Shown here: positions 8,715 to 17,697 of the stretch, one piece after another
How positions within the stretch are numbered: position 1 is the stretch's first letter
Layout of the letters: each line of letters opens with the position of its first letter
Source: Micromonospora sp. WMMA1947
GTDB taxonomy: Bacteria > Actinomycetota > Actinomycetes > Mycobacteriales > Micromonosporaceae
DNA: 64,000 nucleotides
Assembly: GCF_027497355.1 (NCBI RefSeq)
Contig: NZ_CP114909.1
Coordinates: 6,034,001 to 6,098,000, forward strand
Direction: 5' to 3'
Translations under genes and position numbers: made by a program
Notes under the pieces: generated by a model
What the model was told of the DNA's origin: nothing
Seen by the model: only the letters and a program-made list of their open reading frames with translations
Databases searched by the model: none

Positions 8715-9261
8715 GCCACCCCGCCGCCGTGTCGCGACGCTCGCCACGCTCGCGCTGCTCGCCGGGATGCCCGCCTGCGCCGACCGCCCGGTCTCACCGC
8801 TGCCCGCGCGCCCGCCGGTGACCAGCGCCGCCGCGCCGTCCGCCACGGCGTCCCCGCTCGCCCCCACCCCCGCGCCCGCGGTCGGCGAGGTCACCACACC
8901 GCCGGACGCCGCGCCGCCGAGCCCGCCGACCCGGGTACGGCCACCGGCCGCGCCCCGGACCACGAGACCCACCCCGCCGGTACGCACCACGCCACCGGCC
9001 GCGTGTCTCGGGCCGGTCCGCTACGACCTGGTCCTCGCCGAGACCGAGCTGGCACTGCTGAAGTCCCTCTGCCTCGCCGCCGGCGGGGTGCTGCGGATCC
9101 AGGGGATCGGGCCGGGCGAGGTCACGGTGGACCGCGAGGACCTGGTCTCACGCAACTACGAGGCCGGTGTGGTGGACATCCGGTTCGTGCGTACCGGGAC
9201 GGTGGTGGTCACCATTCCGCAGGACGGCCGCGCGTACCCGATCACGGTCGTGGTGGTCTGA
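8707..9261 (+). CDS. Secreted or lipid-anchored protein with proline/threonine-rich linker, function unknown
   Basis: 184 residues, starting inside the sigma-factor gene (8-bp overlap), so probably co-translated with it. The N-terminus has a basic start and a hydrophobic core (ATLALLAGMPAC). The Cys could be lipidated, but the preceding residues are a poor lipobox. Residues 30-95 are a low-complexity Pro/Ala/Thr linker. The C-terminal 85 residues, starting at the second Cys (ACLGPVRYDL) and ending in a beta-rich YPITVVVV, form a compact domain with two further Cys. I recognise no family. Position suggests a target or sensor tied to the ECF factor. Confidence 0.7.
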   Translation: MREPPRRRVATLATLALLAGMPACADRPVSPLPARPPVTSAAAPSATASPLAPTPAPAVGEVTTPPDAAPPSPPTRVRPPAAPRTTRPTPPVRTTPPAACLGPVRYDLVLAETELALLKSLCLAAGGVLRIQGIGPGEVTVDREDLVSRNYEAGVVDIRFVRTGTVVVTIPQDGRAYPITVVVV

Positions 9262-9270
9262 CCGCGCCGG

Positions 9271-10623
9271 CTATCCGGCCCGCACCCCGGCGAGCACACC
9301 GTCGACGAAGTCCGCGCCCGCGCCCGCCGGGGGGACGAGCTGGACGTAGAGCAGACCGGCTCGGCCGGTGGCCAGTCCGGCGGCCTCGACGATCACCGGG
9401 CGGCCGGTGGGACAGGTGAACGTGACGACAGTCCACTCGACGCCGCCCTGCCGGCTGCGGCGCGGCGGCGCCCCGGCACAGTCCGCGTGCGGCCGTTCGG
9501 TCAGGAAACCCGCCGGGCCGGTCCGGCGGGCGGTGGCGGCGGAGAGGCCGACGAAGGCCCCGGGCAGGGCCGGGTCGACCGCCCAGCTCCCCGGATCCGG
9601 GGAGATCACCAGCGCCGGTTCGAGGTCGCCGTCGTCGCCGTACTGGCCGGCCCAGCCGGTGCCCTCGGCCCGCCAGCCGGCCGGCAGGACCACTGTCAGC
9701 GGGCCGCTGCGGCCCACCGCGCCGGCCGGGCCGGGACGGGCCGCGTCCCCGGCGCCCGTGCCGCCGACGGCGAGCGTCACCGCGACCGCGGCGACCATCC
9801 GGCCCGGGCGCGGCGCCCGCCGCGTCCGCGCGAGCGCGGGCCCACCGTCCACCGCGCGCCGCAGCGCCTGCCGGAACGCGTCAGCGTCCGGGTAGCGGTC
9901 GGCCGGGCGTACGGCGGTGGCCGTCCGCAGCACCGCGCCCACACCGGCGGGCACGCCGGCCCGTAGCCGCGAGGCGGCCGGTTCTCCGTCGGCCGGGCCG
10001 GTACGGCCGAGCAGCCGCAGTCCCAGGCGGCCCAGTCCGAACACGTCGGCCCGGGTGTCGACCACCGCCAGCGGCTCGTTCTGCTCCGGCGCCATGTAGC
10101 CGGGCGTGCCGGCCCGCGCGGTGAGCCCGGAGGCGGAGGCGAGCGCCTTGGCCAGGCCCAGGTCGGCGATGAGCACCCGCTCACCGTCCGGCACGGAGTG
10201 GAACAGGACATTGCTCGGCGTCAGGTCGCGGTGCACCACCCGGTGCCGGTGCAGCACCGCCACGCCCGCCGCGATCTCGTCGAGCACCGCCACGGCCCGG
10301 CCCACGGGCAGCGGCCCGTGCGCCAGCCGGTCCCGGAGGCTGCCGCCGTCCGCCCAGGCCAGCACCGCGTACGGGCGTCCGTCCGGCAGCTCGCCGACGC
10401 CGTGCACCCGGACCAGCCGGTCGTCGTCCAGTCGCCGCAGCAGCCGGGCCTCGTCGAGGAAGCGTTCCCGCACCCGCAGGTCGTGGCTCCAGTTCTCGGC
10501 CAGCACCTTGACCGCGACCCGGTCGGCGAGCGCCGGATCGTACGCCAGCCAGACCGTGGCGAAGGACCCCGCGCCGAGCAGACGCTCCACCCGGAACGCC
10601 CCGATCCGCGTCGGCGTGGTCAT
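9271..10623 (-). CDS. Serine/threonine protein kinase with C-terminal extracytoplasmic region
   Basis: A Hanks-type kinase, 450 residues from the ATG at 10623. This start has GGAGG eight bases upstream. The GTG and ATG just before it are too close to that site. Kinase landmarks are the glycine loop GAGSFATV, VAVKVL with the ATP-anchoring Lys, HRDLTPSN (catalytic Asp kept, Thr in place of the common Lys), DLG instead of DFG, and GTPGYMAPEQ. After about residue 275 an Arg-rich stretch and a short hydrophobic segment (RMVAAVAVTLAVGG) may cross the membrane. The remaining 150 residues, with two Cys in the C-terminal half, are unassigned. All core residues are present, so I expect an active enzyme. 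Confidence 0.9.
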   Translation of the reverse strand: MTTPTRIGAFRVERLLGAGSFATVWLAYDPALADRVAVKVLAENWSHDLRVRERFLDEARLLRRLDDDRLVRVHGVGELPDGRPYAVLAWADGGSLRDRLAHGPLPVGRAVAVLDEIAAGVAVLHRHRVVHRDLTPSNVLFHSVPDGERVLIADLGLAKALASASGLTARAGTPGYMAPEQNEPLAVVDTRADVFGLGRLGLRLLGRTGPADGEPAASRLRAGVPAGVGAVLRTATAVRPADRYPDADAFRQALRRAVDGGPALARTRRAPRPGRMVAAVAVTLAVGGTGAGDAARPGPAGAVGRSGPLTVVLPAGWRAEGTGWAGQYGDDGDLEPALVISPDPGSWAVDPALPGAFVGLSAATARRTGPAGFLTERPHADCAGAPPRRSRQGGVEWTVVTFTCPTGRPVIVEAAGLATGRAGLLYVQLVPPAGAGADFVDGVLAGVRAG

Positions 10624-10744
10624 CGGCATCACCTCCGCCGACCGCCGCCACGATCACCGTCACGTCGACGGTAGACGATCCCGAACCGAACCGGACCGGC
10701 CGGAGACCAACAGGACAGGAGAATCCGACCGAAGGAGAACCGCC

Positions 10745-11350
10745 ATGAACCGAATCCCGTCCACAGTCCTCGCCGGGCTGCTGGCGCTGACCGCTGTCGT
10801 GCCGGTCACCGCCGGCGCGCCGGTCGCCGCCGCCCCCGCCCTCGCCGCCGCCGACGCCGCCCCCGCCCTCGCCGCCGCCGACGCCGCCCCCGTCCGGCCG
10901 GCCGTCGCGGAGAACGAGGTGCTCAGCGTCCACGGCGCCGGCCCGTTCCGGATCGGGGCCCGGCTGGACCGGCTCGTCGCGGCCGGGCTGATCGACTGGA
11001 CCGCGCCGGGCTGTCCCGGAATCGTGCACGCCGGCGTCACCGGCTCCTGGGCCGGGGCGATCATGCTGACCTTCCGGGCCGGCCGGCTCGTCTCGGTGGG
11101 CACGGCGACCGCCCCGCCGCGCTCCCCGGCCGGCGGGGCGGTCGGGATGTCCTTCGCCGAGCTGGAGCGCATCTACGGGCCGCGCGGCCGCATGATCCGC
11201 AACGACGCGGGTGACGCCGAGGCGTACCTGGTCCGGTTCGGGTCGCGGGTCGAGCTGTTCAGCGACCACCCGATCCGGCCCGGGGTCGGCTTCTACGCGG
11301 CCGGTCCGGCGTCGTACGTCGAGCGGTCGTTCCGGCAGGGCTGCTGCTGA
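10745..11350 (+). CDS. Secreted protein of unknown function
   Basis: 201 residues, preceded by a good AAGGAGAA ribosome site and divergent from the kinase. A signal peptide is clear (MNRIPSTVLAGLLALTAVVP, then small residues). It is followed by a nine-residue motif, APALAAADA, present twice in tandem. The mature domain starts near VLSVHGAGPFRIGARLDRL and contains Cys in GCPGIVH and a C-terminal QGCC. The pattern of a short beta-rich domain with GMSFAELERIYGPRG resembles small exported actinobacterial proteins of unknown role. I do not recognise a named family. Confidence 0.75.
   Translation: MNRIPSTVLAGLLALTAVVPVTAGAPVAAAPALAAADAAPALAAADAAPVRPAVAENEVLSVHGAGPFRIGARLDRLVAAGLIDWTAPGCPGIVHAGVTGSWAGAIMLTFRAGRLVSVGTATAPPRSPAGGAVGMSFAELERIYGPRGRMIRNDAGDAEAYLVRFGSRVELFSDHPIRPGVGFYAAGPASYVERSFRQGCC
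10832..10885 (+). repeat. 27-bp tandem duplication inside a secreted-protein gene
   Basis: Two exact in-frame copies of a 27-bp unit (10832-10858 and 10859-10885) encode APALAAADA twice, between the signal peptide and the folded domain. A third, partial copy (APV) follows. Slippage could change the copy number without breaking the frame. Confidence 0.85.
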
Positions 11351-11356
11351 GGAGTG

Positions 11357-11384
11357 GCGGGCCCGGCCGTCACGCCGGGCCCGC
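11357..11384. terminator. Hairpin between convergent genes
   Basis: GCGGGCCCGGC (11357-11367) and GCCGGGCCCGC (11374-11384) form a perfect 11-bp stem with a 6-nt loop. The stem lies between the secreted-protein gene and the acetyltransferase gene, and probably terminates transcription from both sides. Confidence 0.65.
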
Positions 11385-11396
11385 GTCCGCCCTCGC

Positions 11397-11957
11397 TCAG
11401 GCCGCCACTCGCCACTCGCGGGCCAGCAGCGCGTAGACCACCTCGTCGGTCCACTCCCCCTTGACGAACTCGTTCTCCCGCAGGTGCGCCTCCCGGCGCA
11501 TGCCCAGCCGCTCCAGCACCCGGGCCGAGGCGGTGTTGCGGGCGTCCAGCCGCCCGACGATCCGGTGCAGGCCCAGCCCCTCGAAGCCGACCCGCAGCAG
11601 TTCCCGGGCCGCCTCGGTGACGTACCCCCGGCCGGTGTGGTCCGGGTGCGCCACGTACCCGATCTCGCCCTGCCGGTGTTCCCCGCTGGTCCAGCTCAGC
11701 AGCACGTCCCCGAGGAACTCGCCGGTGTCCGCCGACGTCACGGCAAGGTTGAGCACGTCGCCGGGGGCACGCAGCGCGGTCCGCCGGACCAGCCGCTCGA
11801 TCGCCGCCCGGGCGGCCGCGTCGTCGTACGGCTCGTGGTAGAGGTAGCGGGTCACCTCCGGGCGGCCCCGGTAGTCCCGGACCACGGCGAGGTCGTCGGC
11901 GGTGAAGGCGCGCAGCAGCAGGCGCTCGGTACGTAACGGCAGATCGGGCACGAACAC
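11397..11957 (-). CDS. GNAT N-acetyltransferase, RimJ/RimL-like
   Basis: 186 residues of the Acetyltransf_3 type. LRTERLLLRAFTADDL at the N-terminus, GEIGYVAHPDHTGRGYVTEA (the acetyl-CoA pyrophosphate loop) and NTASARVLERLGMRREA are diagnostic. The family acetylates protein N-termini or small amines. The substrate here is not predictable. The GTG start at 11957 has TAGCCT six bases upstream and no Shine-Dalgarno sequence, so the transcript is probably leaderless. Confidence 0.9.
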   Translation of the reverse strand: MFVPDLPLRTERLLLRAFTADDLAVVRDYRGRPEVTRYLYHEPYDDAAARAAIERLVRRTALRAPGDVLNLAVTSADTGEFLGDVLLSWTSGEHRQGEIGYVAHPDHTGRGYVTEAARELLRVGFEGLGLHRIVGRLDARNTASARVLERLGMRREAHLRENEFVKGEWTDEVVYALLAREWRVAA

Positions 11958-12044
11958 CCCGGCAGGCTACGTCCCGGCTGTCGTCCGGCCCACCCGTTTA
12001 CGCCCCGGGCACCGCACCGGCGGCAGCGGTGGCATGGTCGTACG

Positions 12045-13334
12045 GTGAGCACCGCAACCACCACCGCCTGGCGCCGGCCGGCTCCCACAGCCGCCCAGTT
12101 GCGTGCCGACCTCTGGATCGGGCTCGCGGTCACCGTGCTGGCCCTGTTCGAGCTGACCCTGGCGTACAGCACCGGGGCCTTCCTGCTCGGACCACCACCG
12201 AGCGTCGCCGAGCAGATCTGGTGGACCGTCGCGGTGACCGCCCCGCTGGCGGTACGGCGGCGCTGGCCCGCCACCGTCGCGGTGATCGTGGCCGTCGCCT
12301 TCGTCGCCGGGCAGGCCCGGGCGGTCCCGCTGGCGCAGCTCCCGTCGGGCGCGCTGTTCGCCGCCCTGTTCACGCTCGGCGCGTGGGGCGCCGACCGGCG
12401 GCTGGCCGGGCGGCTGCGGGCCGGCATCATCGTGGCGATGTTCGCCTGGCTCTGGCTGTCCCTCGCGTTGCGGGCCGACCAGATCTCCGCGGCCTCCTTC
12501 GCCGACGCCGCCGGCCCGGTGCCGCCGGTGCTCGCCGCGGTGGTGAACGGCGTGCTCTACAACGTGCTCTTCTTCGGGTTCGCCTACTACGCCGGGCAGA
12601 CCGCCTGGGTGGCCGCGCGCCGCCGGCACGAGCTACGCGAACAGGCCGAGCAACTGCGCCGCTCCCAGTCGGAGGCGCGCGAGCGCGCGGTGATGGGCGA
12701 GCGGGTCCGCATCGCCCGCGAGCTGCACGACGTGGTGGCCCACCACGTGTCGGTGATGGGCGTGCAGGCCGCCGCGTGCCGGCGCGTGTTCGACCGCGAC
12801 CGGGACAAGGCGCGGACCGCCCTGGCCGCGATCGAGGAGACGGCGCGTACCTCGGTCGACGAGCTGCGCCGGATGCTCGGCGTGCTGCGCGACCCGGACT
12901 CCGCGTCCGGCGTGGCCGCGGCCCCCGAGGACATCGCCGGCATCGACCGGGTCGCCGCGCTCGTCGACCGGGCCCGGGAGACCGGGCTGCGGGCCGACCT
13001 CGGGGTGTACGGGGAACCGGTACCGTTGCCGCGCTCGGTGTCGCAGGCGGCGTACCGGATCGTGCAGGAGGCGGTGACGAACGTGGTCAAGCACGCCCAC
13101 GCCACGACGCTGGACGTGCGGATCCGCTACCTGGCCCGGGATCTGGAGATCGACGTGAGCGACGACGGACAGGGCGGCGTGCCGGCCGCCGGGGCCGGGC
13201 TCGGCCTGGTCGGCATGCGGGAGCGGGTCGCCGCCCACGGCGGTGAGGTGGAGGCCGGGCCGCGTCCGGGCGGCGGCTTCCGGGTCCGGGCCCGCATGCC
13301 GCTGCCGGTCGAGGCCGCCGGGCGGGCGGCGTGA
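12045..13334 (+). CDS. Sensor histidine kinase, NarL/DesK type
   Basis: 429 residues. The first 190 contain four or five hydrophobic segments (LWIGLAVTVLALFELTLA, FAALFTLGAWGAD and others) forming a membrane sensor of the DUF7134 sort. The HisKA_3 dimerisation helix carries the phospho-acceptor in IARELHDVVAHHVSVMGV. The ATPase domain shows VQEAVTNVVKHAHA (N box), DVSDDGQGG and GLGLVGMRERVAAHGG. It overlaps the response regulator by 4 bp, and an ABC exporter follows. Such trios often mediate response to membrane-active compounds, but the signal is unknown. GTG start, no ribosome site. Confidence 0.92.
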   Translation: MSTATTTAWRRPAPTAAQLRADLWIGLAVTVLALFELTLAYSTGAFLLGPPPSVAEQIWWTVAVTAPLAVRRRWPATVAVIVAVAFVAGQARAVPLAQLPSGALFAALFTLGAWGADRRLAGRLRAGIIVAMFAWLWLSLALRADQISAASFADAAGPVPPVLAAVVNGVLYNVLFFGFAYYAGQTAWVAARRRHELREQAEQLRRSQSEARERAVMGERVRIARELHDVVAHHVSVMGVQAAACRRVFDRDRDKARTALAAIEETARTSVDELRRMLGVLRDPDSASGVAAAPEDIAGIDRVAALVDRARETGLRADLGVYGEPVPLPRSVSQAAYRIVQEAVTNVVKHAHATTLDVRIRYLARDLEIDVSDDGQGGVPAAGAGLGLVGMRERVAAHGGEVEAGPRPGGGFRVRARMPLPVEAAGRAA

Positions 13335-14008
13335 ACGCGCCGGTACGGGTGCTGCTCGTCGACGACCAGCACCTGGTCCGGACCGGTTTCCGGGTGATCC
13401 TTGAGGTCGAGGACGACATCGAGGTGGTCGGCGAGGCCGCCGACGGGCAGCGCGCCGTGTCGATGGCGTCCGCGCTGCGGCCGGACGTGGTGCTGATGGA
13501 CGTGGAGATGCCGGTGCTCGACGGTCTGGAGGCCACCCGCCGGATCACCGCCGACGCGACGCCGGGCGGCCCGGCCGTGCTGATCCTCACCACGTTCGAC
13601 CGGGACGACTACCTGTTCGCCGCGCTGCGTGCCGGGGCGAGCGGTTTCCTGCTCAAGAACGGCACCCCGGAGGACCTGGTCGAGGCGGTCCGGGTGATGG
13701 CCCGCGGTGAGGGGCTGATCGCGCCGGCGCTCACCCGGCGGGTGATCTCCACCTTCGCCCGGCCCGGCGCGGTGCCGCCGGACCCCCGGCACGACGCCGC
13801 GACGGCGGACCTGACCCCGCGCGAGCGGGAGGTGCTGGAGCTGGTCGCGCGCGGGGCCAGCAACGCCGAGATCGCGGACGTCCTGCGCGTCGGCGAGGCC
13901 ACCGTGAAGACCCACGTCAGCCGCGTGCTGGCCAAGCTCGGGCTGCGCGACCGGGTGCAGGCGGTGGTGTTCGCGTACGAGCACGGGGTGGTCCGGCCCG
14001 GCGGCTGA
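13331..14008 (+). CDS. NarL/LuxR-family response regulator
   Basis: 225 residues, coupled to the kinase by a GTGA overlap. The receiver domain has the acidic pair in VLLVDDQHLVR, the phosphorylated Asp in VVLMDVEMPVLDG, and the conserved Lys in FLLKNGTPEDL. The C-terminal LuxR helix-turn-helix reads LTPREREVLELVARGASN and then ATVKTHVSRVLAKLGL. It probably controls the ABC transporter genes that start 77 bp downstream. Confidence 0.94.
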   Translation: MNAPVRVLLVDDQHLVRTGFRVILEVEDDIEVVGEAADGQRAVSMASALRPDVVLMDVEMPVLDGLEATRRITADATPGGPAVLILTTFDRDDYLFAALRAGASGFLLKNGTPEDLVEAVRVMARGEGLIAPALTRRVISTFARPGAVPPDPRHDAATADLTPREREVLELVARGASNAEIADVLRVGEATVKTHVSRVLAKLGLRDRVQAVVFAYEHGVVRPGG

Positions 14009-14085
14009 GGTCCGTCGCGCGACGGACCTCATGATCGCTCCGTGGTGGGACGACGGGAGCGGGGACCGGCCGTAGCGTCGGGGTC

Positions 14086-14979
14086 ATGACCAGCGTGCTC
14101 CGCCTCGACGGCGTCGACCGCAGCTTCGGCGGCCGTCAGGTGCTCAAAGACGTCTCCTTCGACGTGACCGCCGGGCGCATGACCGGATTCGTCGGCGGCA
14201 ACGGCGCCGGCAAGACCACCACCATGCGGATCATCCTCGGCGTGCTCGCCCCGGACGCCGGGCAGGTGACGTGGCGCGGGCAGCCGCTCGGCCGCGAGGC
14301 CCGGGCCCGGTTCGGCTACATGCCCGAGGAGCGCGGCCTCTACCCGAAGATGACCCCCCGCGAGCAGGTGGTCCACCTCGGCCGCCTGTACGGGCTGGAC
14401 GCTGCCGGGGCGCGGCGGCGCACCGACGCGCTGCTGGAGCGGGTCGGTCTCGGCGAGCGGGCCGACGACCTGCTGGAGACGCTGTCGCTGGGCAACCAGC
14501 AGCGCGCGCAGATCGCCGCGGCGCTGGTGCACGACCCGGAGGTGCTGATCCTGGACGAGCCGTTCTCCGGGCTCGACCCGCTCGCCGTCGACATGGTGGT
14601 GACTGTGCTGCGGGAACGGGCCGCCGCCGGAGCGCCGGTGCTGTTCTCCAGCCATCAGCTCGACGTGGTGGAGCGGCTCTGCGACGACCTGGTGCTCATC
14701 GCGGACGGCAGCATCCGGGCCGCGGGCCCGCGCGAGGAGCTGCGCGCCGCGTACACCCTGCCCCGGTTCTCGCTCGTGGTCGACGGCGACGCCGGCTGGC
14801 TGCGGGACCAGCCCGGCGTGCGGCTGGTCGACCTCGACGGCGCCCGCGCCGTGTTCGAGGTGGACCCGCCCACCGACGACCAGGCGGTGCTGCGCGCGGC
14901 GCTGGAGCGCGGCCCGGTGCGCGCGTTCGGCCCGGTCACCCCGTCCCTCGCCGAGATCTTCCGAGAGGTCAACCAGTGA
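14086..14979 (+). CDS. ABC transporter ATP-binding protein, NatA-like
   Basis: 297 residues. Walker A is GGNGAGKTTTMR, the Q-loop region precedes YMPEERGLYPKMTP, the signature is LSLGNQQRAQIAAAL, and Walker B is VLILDEPFSGLD. The C-terminal 75 residues form the DUF4162-type extension of drug and sodium exporters. The TAGCGT element at 14073-14078 lies 7 bp before the ATG with no Shine-Dalgarno site, so the gene likely has its own leaderless promoter. It overlaps the permease gene by 4 bp. Confidence 0.93.
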   Translation: MTSVLRLDGVDRSFGGRQVLKDVSFDVTAGRMTGFVGGNGAGKTTTMRIILGVLAPDAGQVTWRGQPLGREARARFGYMPEERGLYPKMTPREQVVHLGRLYGLDAAGARRRTDALLERVGLGERADDLLETLSLGNQQRAQIAAALVHDPEVLILDEPFSGLDPLAVDMVVTVLRERAAAGAPVLFSSHQLDVVERLCDDLVLIADGSIRAAGPREELRAAYTLPRFSLVVDGDAGWLRDQPGVRLVDLDGARAVFEVDPPTDDQAVLRAALERGPVRAFGPVTPSLAEIFREVNQ

Positions 14980-16037
14980 ACACGATCCAGGCCACCCGGC
15001 TGGTCGCGGCCCGCGAGATCAAGGTCAAGGTCCGCGACAAGACGTTCCTCTACAGCACGTTGATCTTCCTGCTGCTCGCCGTCGTCGCCACGGTGGTGCC
15101 GGCGATGCTGAGCAGCGGTCCGTCCACCGTGGCGGTGACCGCCGCCGGTGCCGAACCGCTGCGCGCGGCCGGGCTGGACGTCCTGGTGGTCGCCGACGAC
15201 GGCGCCGCCGAGCAGGCGGTACGCGACGGCGACGCGGACGCCGCGGTGGTCGCCGGTCCGGTCGTGGTCGCCGACGAGCGGGCCCCGGACGACGTGGTCT
15301 CCGCGCTCAGCGCGGCCCCGCAGGTGAAGCTGCTGGACCCGGACGCGGTGGATCCGCTCGTCGCGTACCTGGTGCCGTTCGCCTTCGCGTTCGTCTTCTT
15401 CTTCCTGTCCCAGACGTTCGGGATGCAGATCGCGCAGAGCGTCACCGAGGAGAAGCAGACCCGGATCGTGGAGATCCTGGTCGCCGCCGTGCCGGCCCGG
15501 GCGCTGCTGGCCGGCAAGATCCTCGCCGCGGGCGCGCTGGCGCTCGGACAGATCACCCTGATCGCGGCCGCCACGCTGATCGGCATGCGCCTGACCGGCG
15601 GAGGTGACCTGCTGGGCCTGATCGCGCCGGCGATCGGCTGGTTCGTGCCGTACTTCCTGTGCGGCTTCCTGCTGCTGGCGGCGATGTGGGCGGCCGCGGG
15701 TGCGCTCGTGAACCGGCAGGAGGACATCGCCGGGGCGTCCACCCCGGTGCAACTCGCGGTGATGGCGCCGTTCTTCGCGGTGGTGTTCCTCAACGACAAC
15801 GCCACCGCGATGCGGATCCTGTCGTACGTGCCGTTCTCGTCGCCCACAGCGATGCCGGTCCGGCTGTTCACCGGCGACGCGGCGCCGTGGGAGCCGTTCG
15901 TGTCGCTGGCGCTGCTGCTGCTCGCGGCGGCCGGGTTCCTGCTCGCCGGGGCGCGGATCTACGAGGGTTCGCTGCTGCGCACAAACGGCCGGACCTCGAT
16001 GCGGGCGGCGTGGCGGCAGCGCGAGCCGATCGGCTGA
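14976..16037 (+). CDS. ABC-2 type permease, NatB-like
   Basis: 353 residues, starting at a GTG that overlaps the ATPase stop (GTGA). A first membrane helix (TLIFLLLAVVATVVPAML) is followed by an extracytoplasmic domain of about 100 residues. Then come five or six further helices beginning at LVAYLVPFAFAFVFFFLSQ, with the conserved VTEEKQTRIVEILVAAV segment between helices. This is the topology of NatB/ABC-2 exporters. Cargo is unknown. The neighbouring two-component system suggests induced export of a toxic compound or ion. Confidence 0.9.
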   Translation: MNTIQATRLVAAREIKVKVRDKTFLYSTLIFLLLAVVATVVPAMLSSGPSTVAVTAAGAEPLRAAGLDVLVVADDGAAEQAVRDGDADAAVVAGPVVVADERAPDDVVSALSAAPQVKLLDPDAVDPLVAYLVPFAFAFVFFFLSQTFGMQIAQSVTEEKQTRIVEILVAAVPARALLAGKILAAGALALGQITLIAAATLIGMRLTGGGDLLGLIAPAIGWFVPYFLCGFLLLAAMWAAAGALVNRQEDIAGASTPVQLAVMAPFFAVVFLNDNATAMRILSYVPFSSPTAMPVRLFTGDAAPWEPFVSLALLLLAAAGFLLAGARIYEGSLLRTNGRTSMRAAWRQREPIG

Positions 16038-16040
16038 CCG

Positions 16041-16096
16041 CGATACGCCGAGCGCCGGCCACCCCGGGAGCGGGGGGGCCGGCGCTCGGCGTATCG
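16041..16096. terminator. Strong bidirectional hairpin between ABC permease and yebC
   Basis: CGATACGCCGAGCGCCGGCC at 16041-16060 pairs perfectly over 20 bp with 16077-16096 across a 16-nt G-rich loop. The two flanking genes converge on it. Confidence 0.8.
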
Positions 16097-16104
16097 GACC
16101 GGGG

Positions 16105-16854
16105 TCAGCCGACCGCGGCCATCACCTCGTCGGAGACGTCGAAGTTGGCGTAGACGTTCTGCACGTCGTCGCAGTCCTCCAGCACGTCGATCAGCTTGAA
16201 GATCTTGCGCGCGCCCTCCTCGTCCAGCGGCACGTTCACGCTGGGGATGAGGGAGGACTCGGCCGACTCGTACTCGATGCCGGCGTCCTGCAGGGCGGTG
16301 CGGACCGCGATCAGGTCACCCGGCTCGGACACCACCTCGTACGCCTCACCGAGGTCGTTGACCTCCTCGGCGCCCGCGTCGAGGACGGCCATCATCACGT
16401 CGTCCTCGGTGGTGCCGCCCTTGGGGACGATCACCACGCCCTTGCGGGAGAACATGTACGACACCGAGCCCGCGTCGGCCAGCGAGCCGCCGTTGCGGGT
16501 CAGCGCGGTACGCACCTCGGTGGCGGCACGGTTGCGGTTGTCGGTGAGGCACTCGATCAGCATCGCCACGCCGTTCGGGCCGTAACCCTCGTACATGATC
16601 GTCTGCCAGTCGGCGCCGCCGGCCTCCAGGCCGGAGCCGCGCTTGACCGCGCGGTCGATGTTGTCGTTCGGGACCGAGTTCTTCTTCGCCTTCTGGATGG
16701 CGTCGTAGAGAGTCGGGTTGCCGGCCGGGTCGCCGCCGCCGGTACGGGCCGCCACCTCGACGTTCTTGATCAGCTTGGCGAACATCTTGCCGCGCTTGGC
16801 GTCGATGACCGCCTTCTTGTGCTTGGTCGTCGCCCACTTTGAGTGGCCGGACAT
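16105..16854 (-). CDS. yebC: YebC/PmpR-family protein
   Basis: 249 residues, the standard length. The family signature [20 protein letters not shown] is at the very N-terminus, followed by [17 protein letters not shown] and [20 protein letters not shown]. Members were long described as transcriptional regulators. More recent work on several bacteria links YebC to translation of proline-rich stretches. It lies downstream of pdxST, the order found in other actinobacteria, where ruvC-type genes usually follow. Here an ABC transporter follows instead. Confidence 0.95.
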   Translation of the reverse strand: MSGHSKWATTKHKKAVIDAKRGKMFAKLIKNVEVAARTGGGDPAGNPTLYDAIQKAKKNSVPNDNIDRAVKRGSGLEAGGADWQTIMYEGYGPNGVAMLIECLTDNRNRAATEVRTALTRNGGSLADAGSVSYMFSRKGVVIVPKGGTTEDDVMMAVLDAGAEEVNDLGEAYEVVSEPGDLIAVRTALQDAGIEYESAESSLIPSVNVPLDEEGARKIFKLIDVLEDCDDVQNVYANFDVSDEVMAAVG

Positions 16855-17084
16855 CTGTTACCTCCGTTGCTACCCGCCGTCTGCATCGACCGCACCGCAC
16901 ACGCCCCGCTCCCCCACCGGCGCACGTCGAGGTGCTGTGATCTTCGCTGGGAGCCGCGGCTGGCTGATGGCCCTGCCGAATCTCGGCAATCCTACCGGCG
17001 GCGGGCGGGTCACTGTCACGCGCCGCACGGCACCGGCCCGCCCCAGCCCGCCCGAACCGGCACAACCAGGGACGGACCGGATGC

Positions 17085-17690
17085 TCAGGAAGCGGCCCGG
17101 ACCAGCTCCACGAAGTGGCGGTGCAGCCGCAGGTCGCCGGTCAGCTCCGGATGGAACGAGGTGGCCAGCAGGTTGCCCTGCCGCACCGCGACGATCCGGT
17201 CCGCGGCCGGGCCGTCGGTCACCCGGCCCAGCACCTCGACGTCCGGGCCGACGCGCTCGACCCAGGGCGCGCGGATGAACACGGCGTGGAACGGACCGCC
17301 GTCGACGCCGGTGAGCGCCACCGGCGCCTCGAACGAGTCGACCTGACGGCCGAACGCGTTGCGCCGCACCGTCATGTCGACGCCGGCGAAGCCGCGCTGG
17401 TCGGGGCGTCCGTCCAGCACCTCGGTGGCGAGCATGATCAGGCCGGCGCAGGAGCCGTAGACCGGCATGCCGGCGGCGATGCGCTTGTCGATCGGCTCGC
17501 GCATCTCGAAGATGTCCACCAGCTTGCTGATCGTGGTCGACTCGCCGCCGGGGACCACCAGGCCGTCGACCGCGTCCAGCTCGCCCGGCCGCCGCACCGG
17601 CCGGGCGTCGGCGCCCGCGCCGGTCAACGCCGCGACATGCTCGCGTACGTCGCCCTGAAGCGCGAGCACGCCGATCACGGGTACGGTCAC
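17085..17690 (-). CDS. pdxT: Pyridoxal 5'-phosphate synthase glutaminase subunit
   Basis: 201 residues, a class I glutamine amidotransferase that feeds ammonia to Pdx[16 protein letters not shown] opens the protein, [10 protein letters not shown] binds glutamine, the nucleophile Cys is in [12 protein letters not shown], and the His/Glu of the triad are in [14 protein letters not shown]. The GTG start at 17690 is 7 bp after the pdxS stop, so the two are one operon. A longer in-frame extension reads through pdxS and is rejected. Confidence 0.95.
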   Translation of the reverse strand: MTVPVIGVLALQGDVREHVAALTGAGADARPVRRPGELDAVDGLVVPGGESTTISKLVDIFEMREPIDKRIAAGMPVYGSCAGLIMLATEVLDGRPDQRGFAGVDMTVRRNAFGRQVDSFEAPVALTGVDGGPFHAVFIRAPWVERVGPDVEVLGRVTDGPAADRIVAVRQGNLLATSFHPELTGDLRLHRHFVELVRAAS

Positions 17691-17697
17691 GCCGCGC

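Noticed and set aside
9271..10623. Ser/Thr kinase as a pseudokinase because HRDLTPSN lacks the usual Lys and DLG replaces DFG
   Set aside because: The catalytic Asp, the ATP-binding Lys and the metal Asp are all present, and such variants occur in active bacterial kinases.
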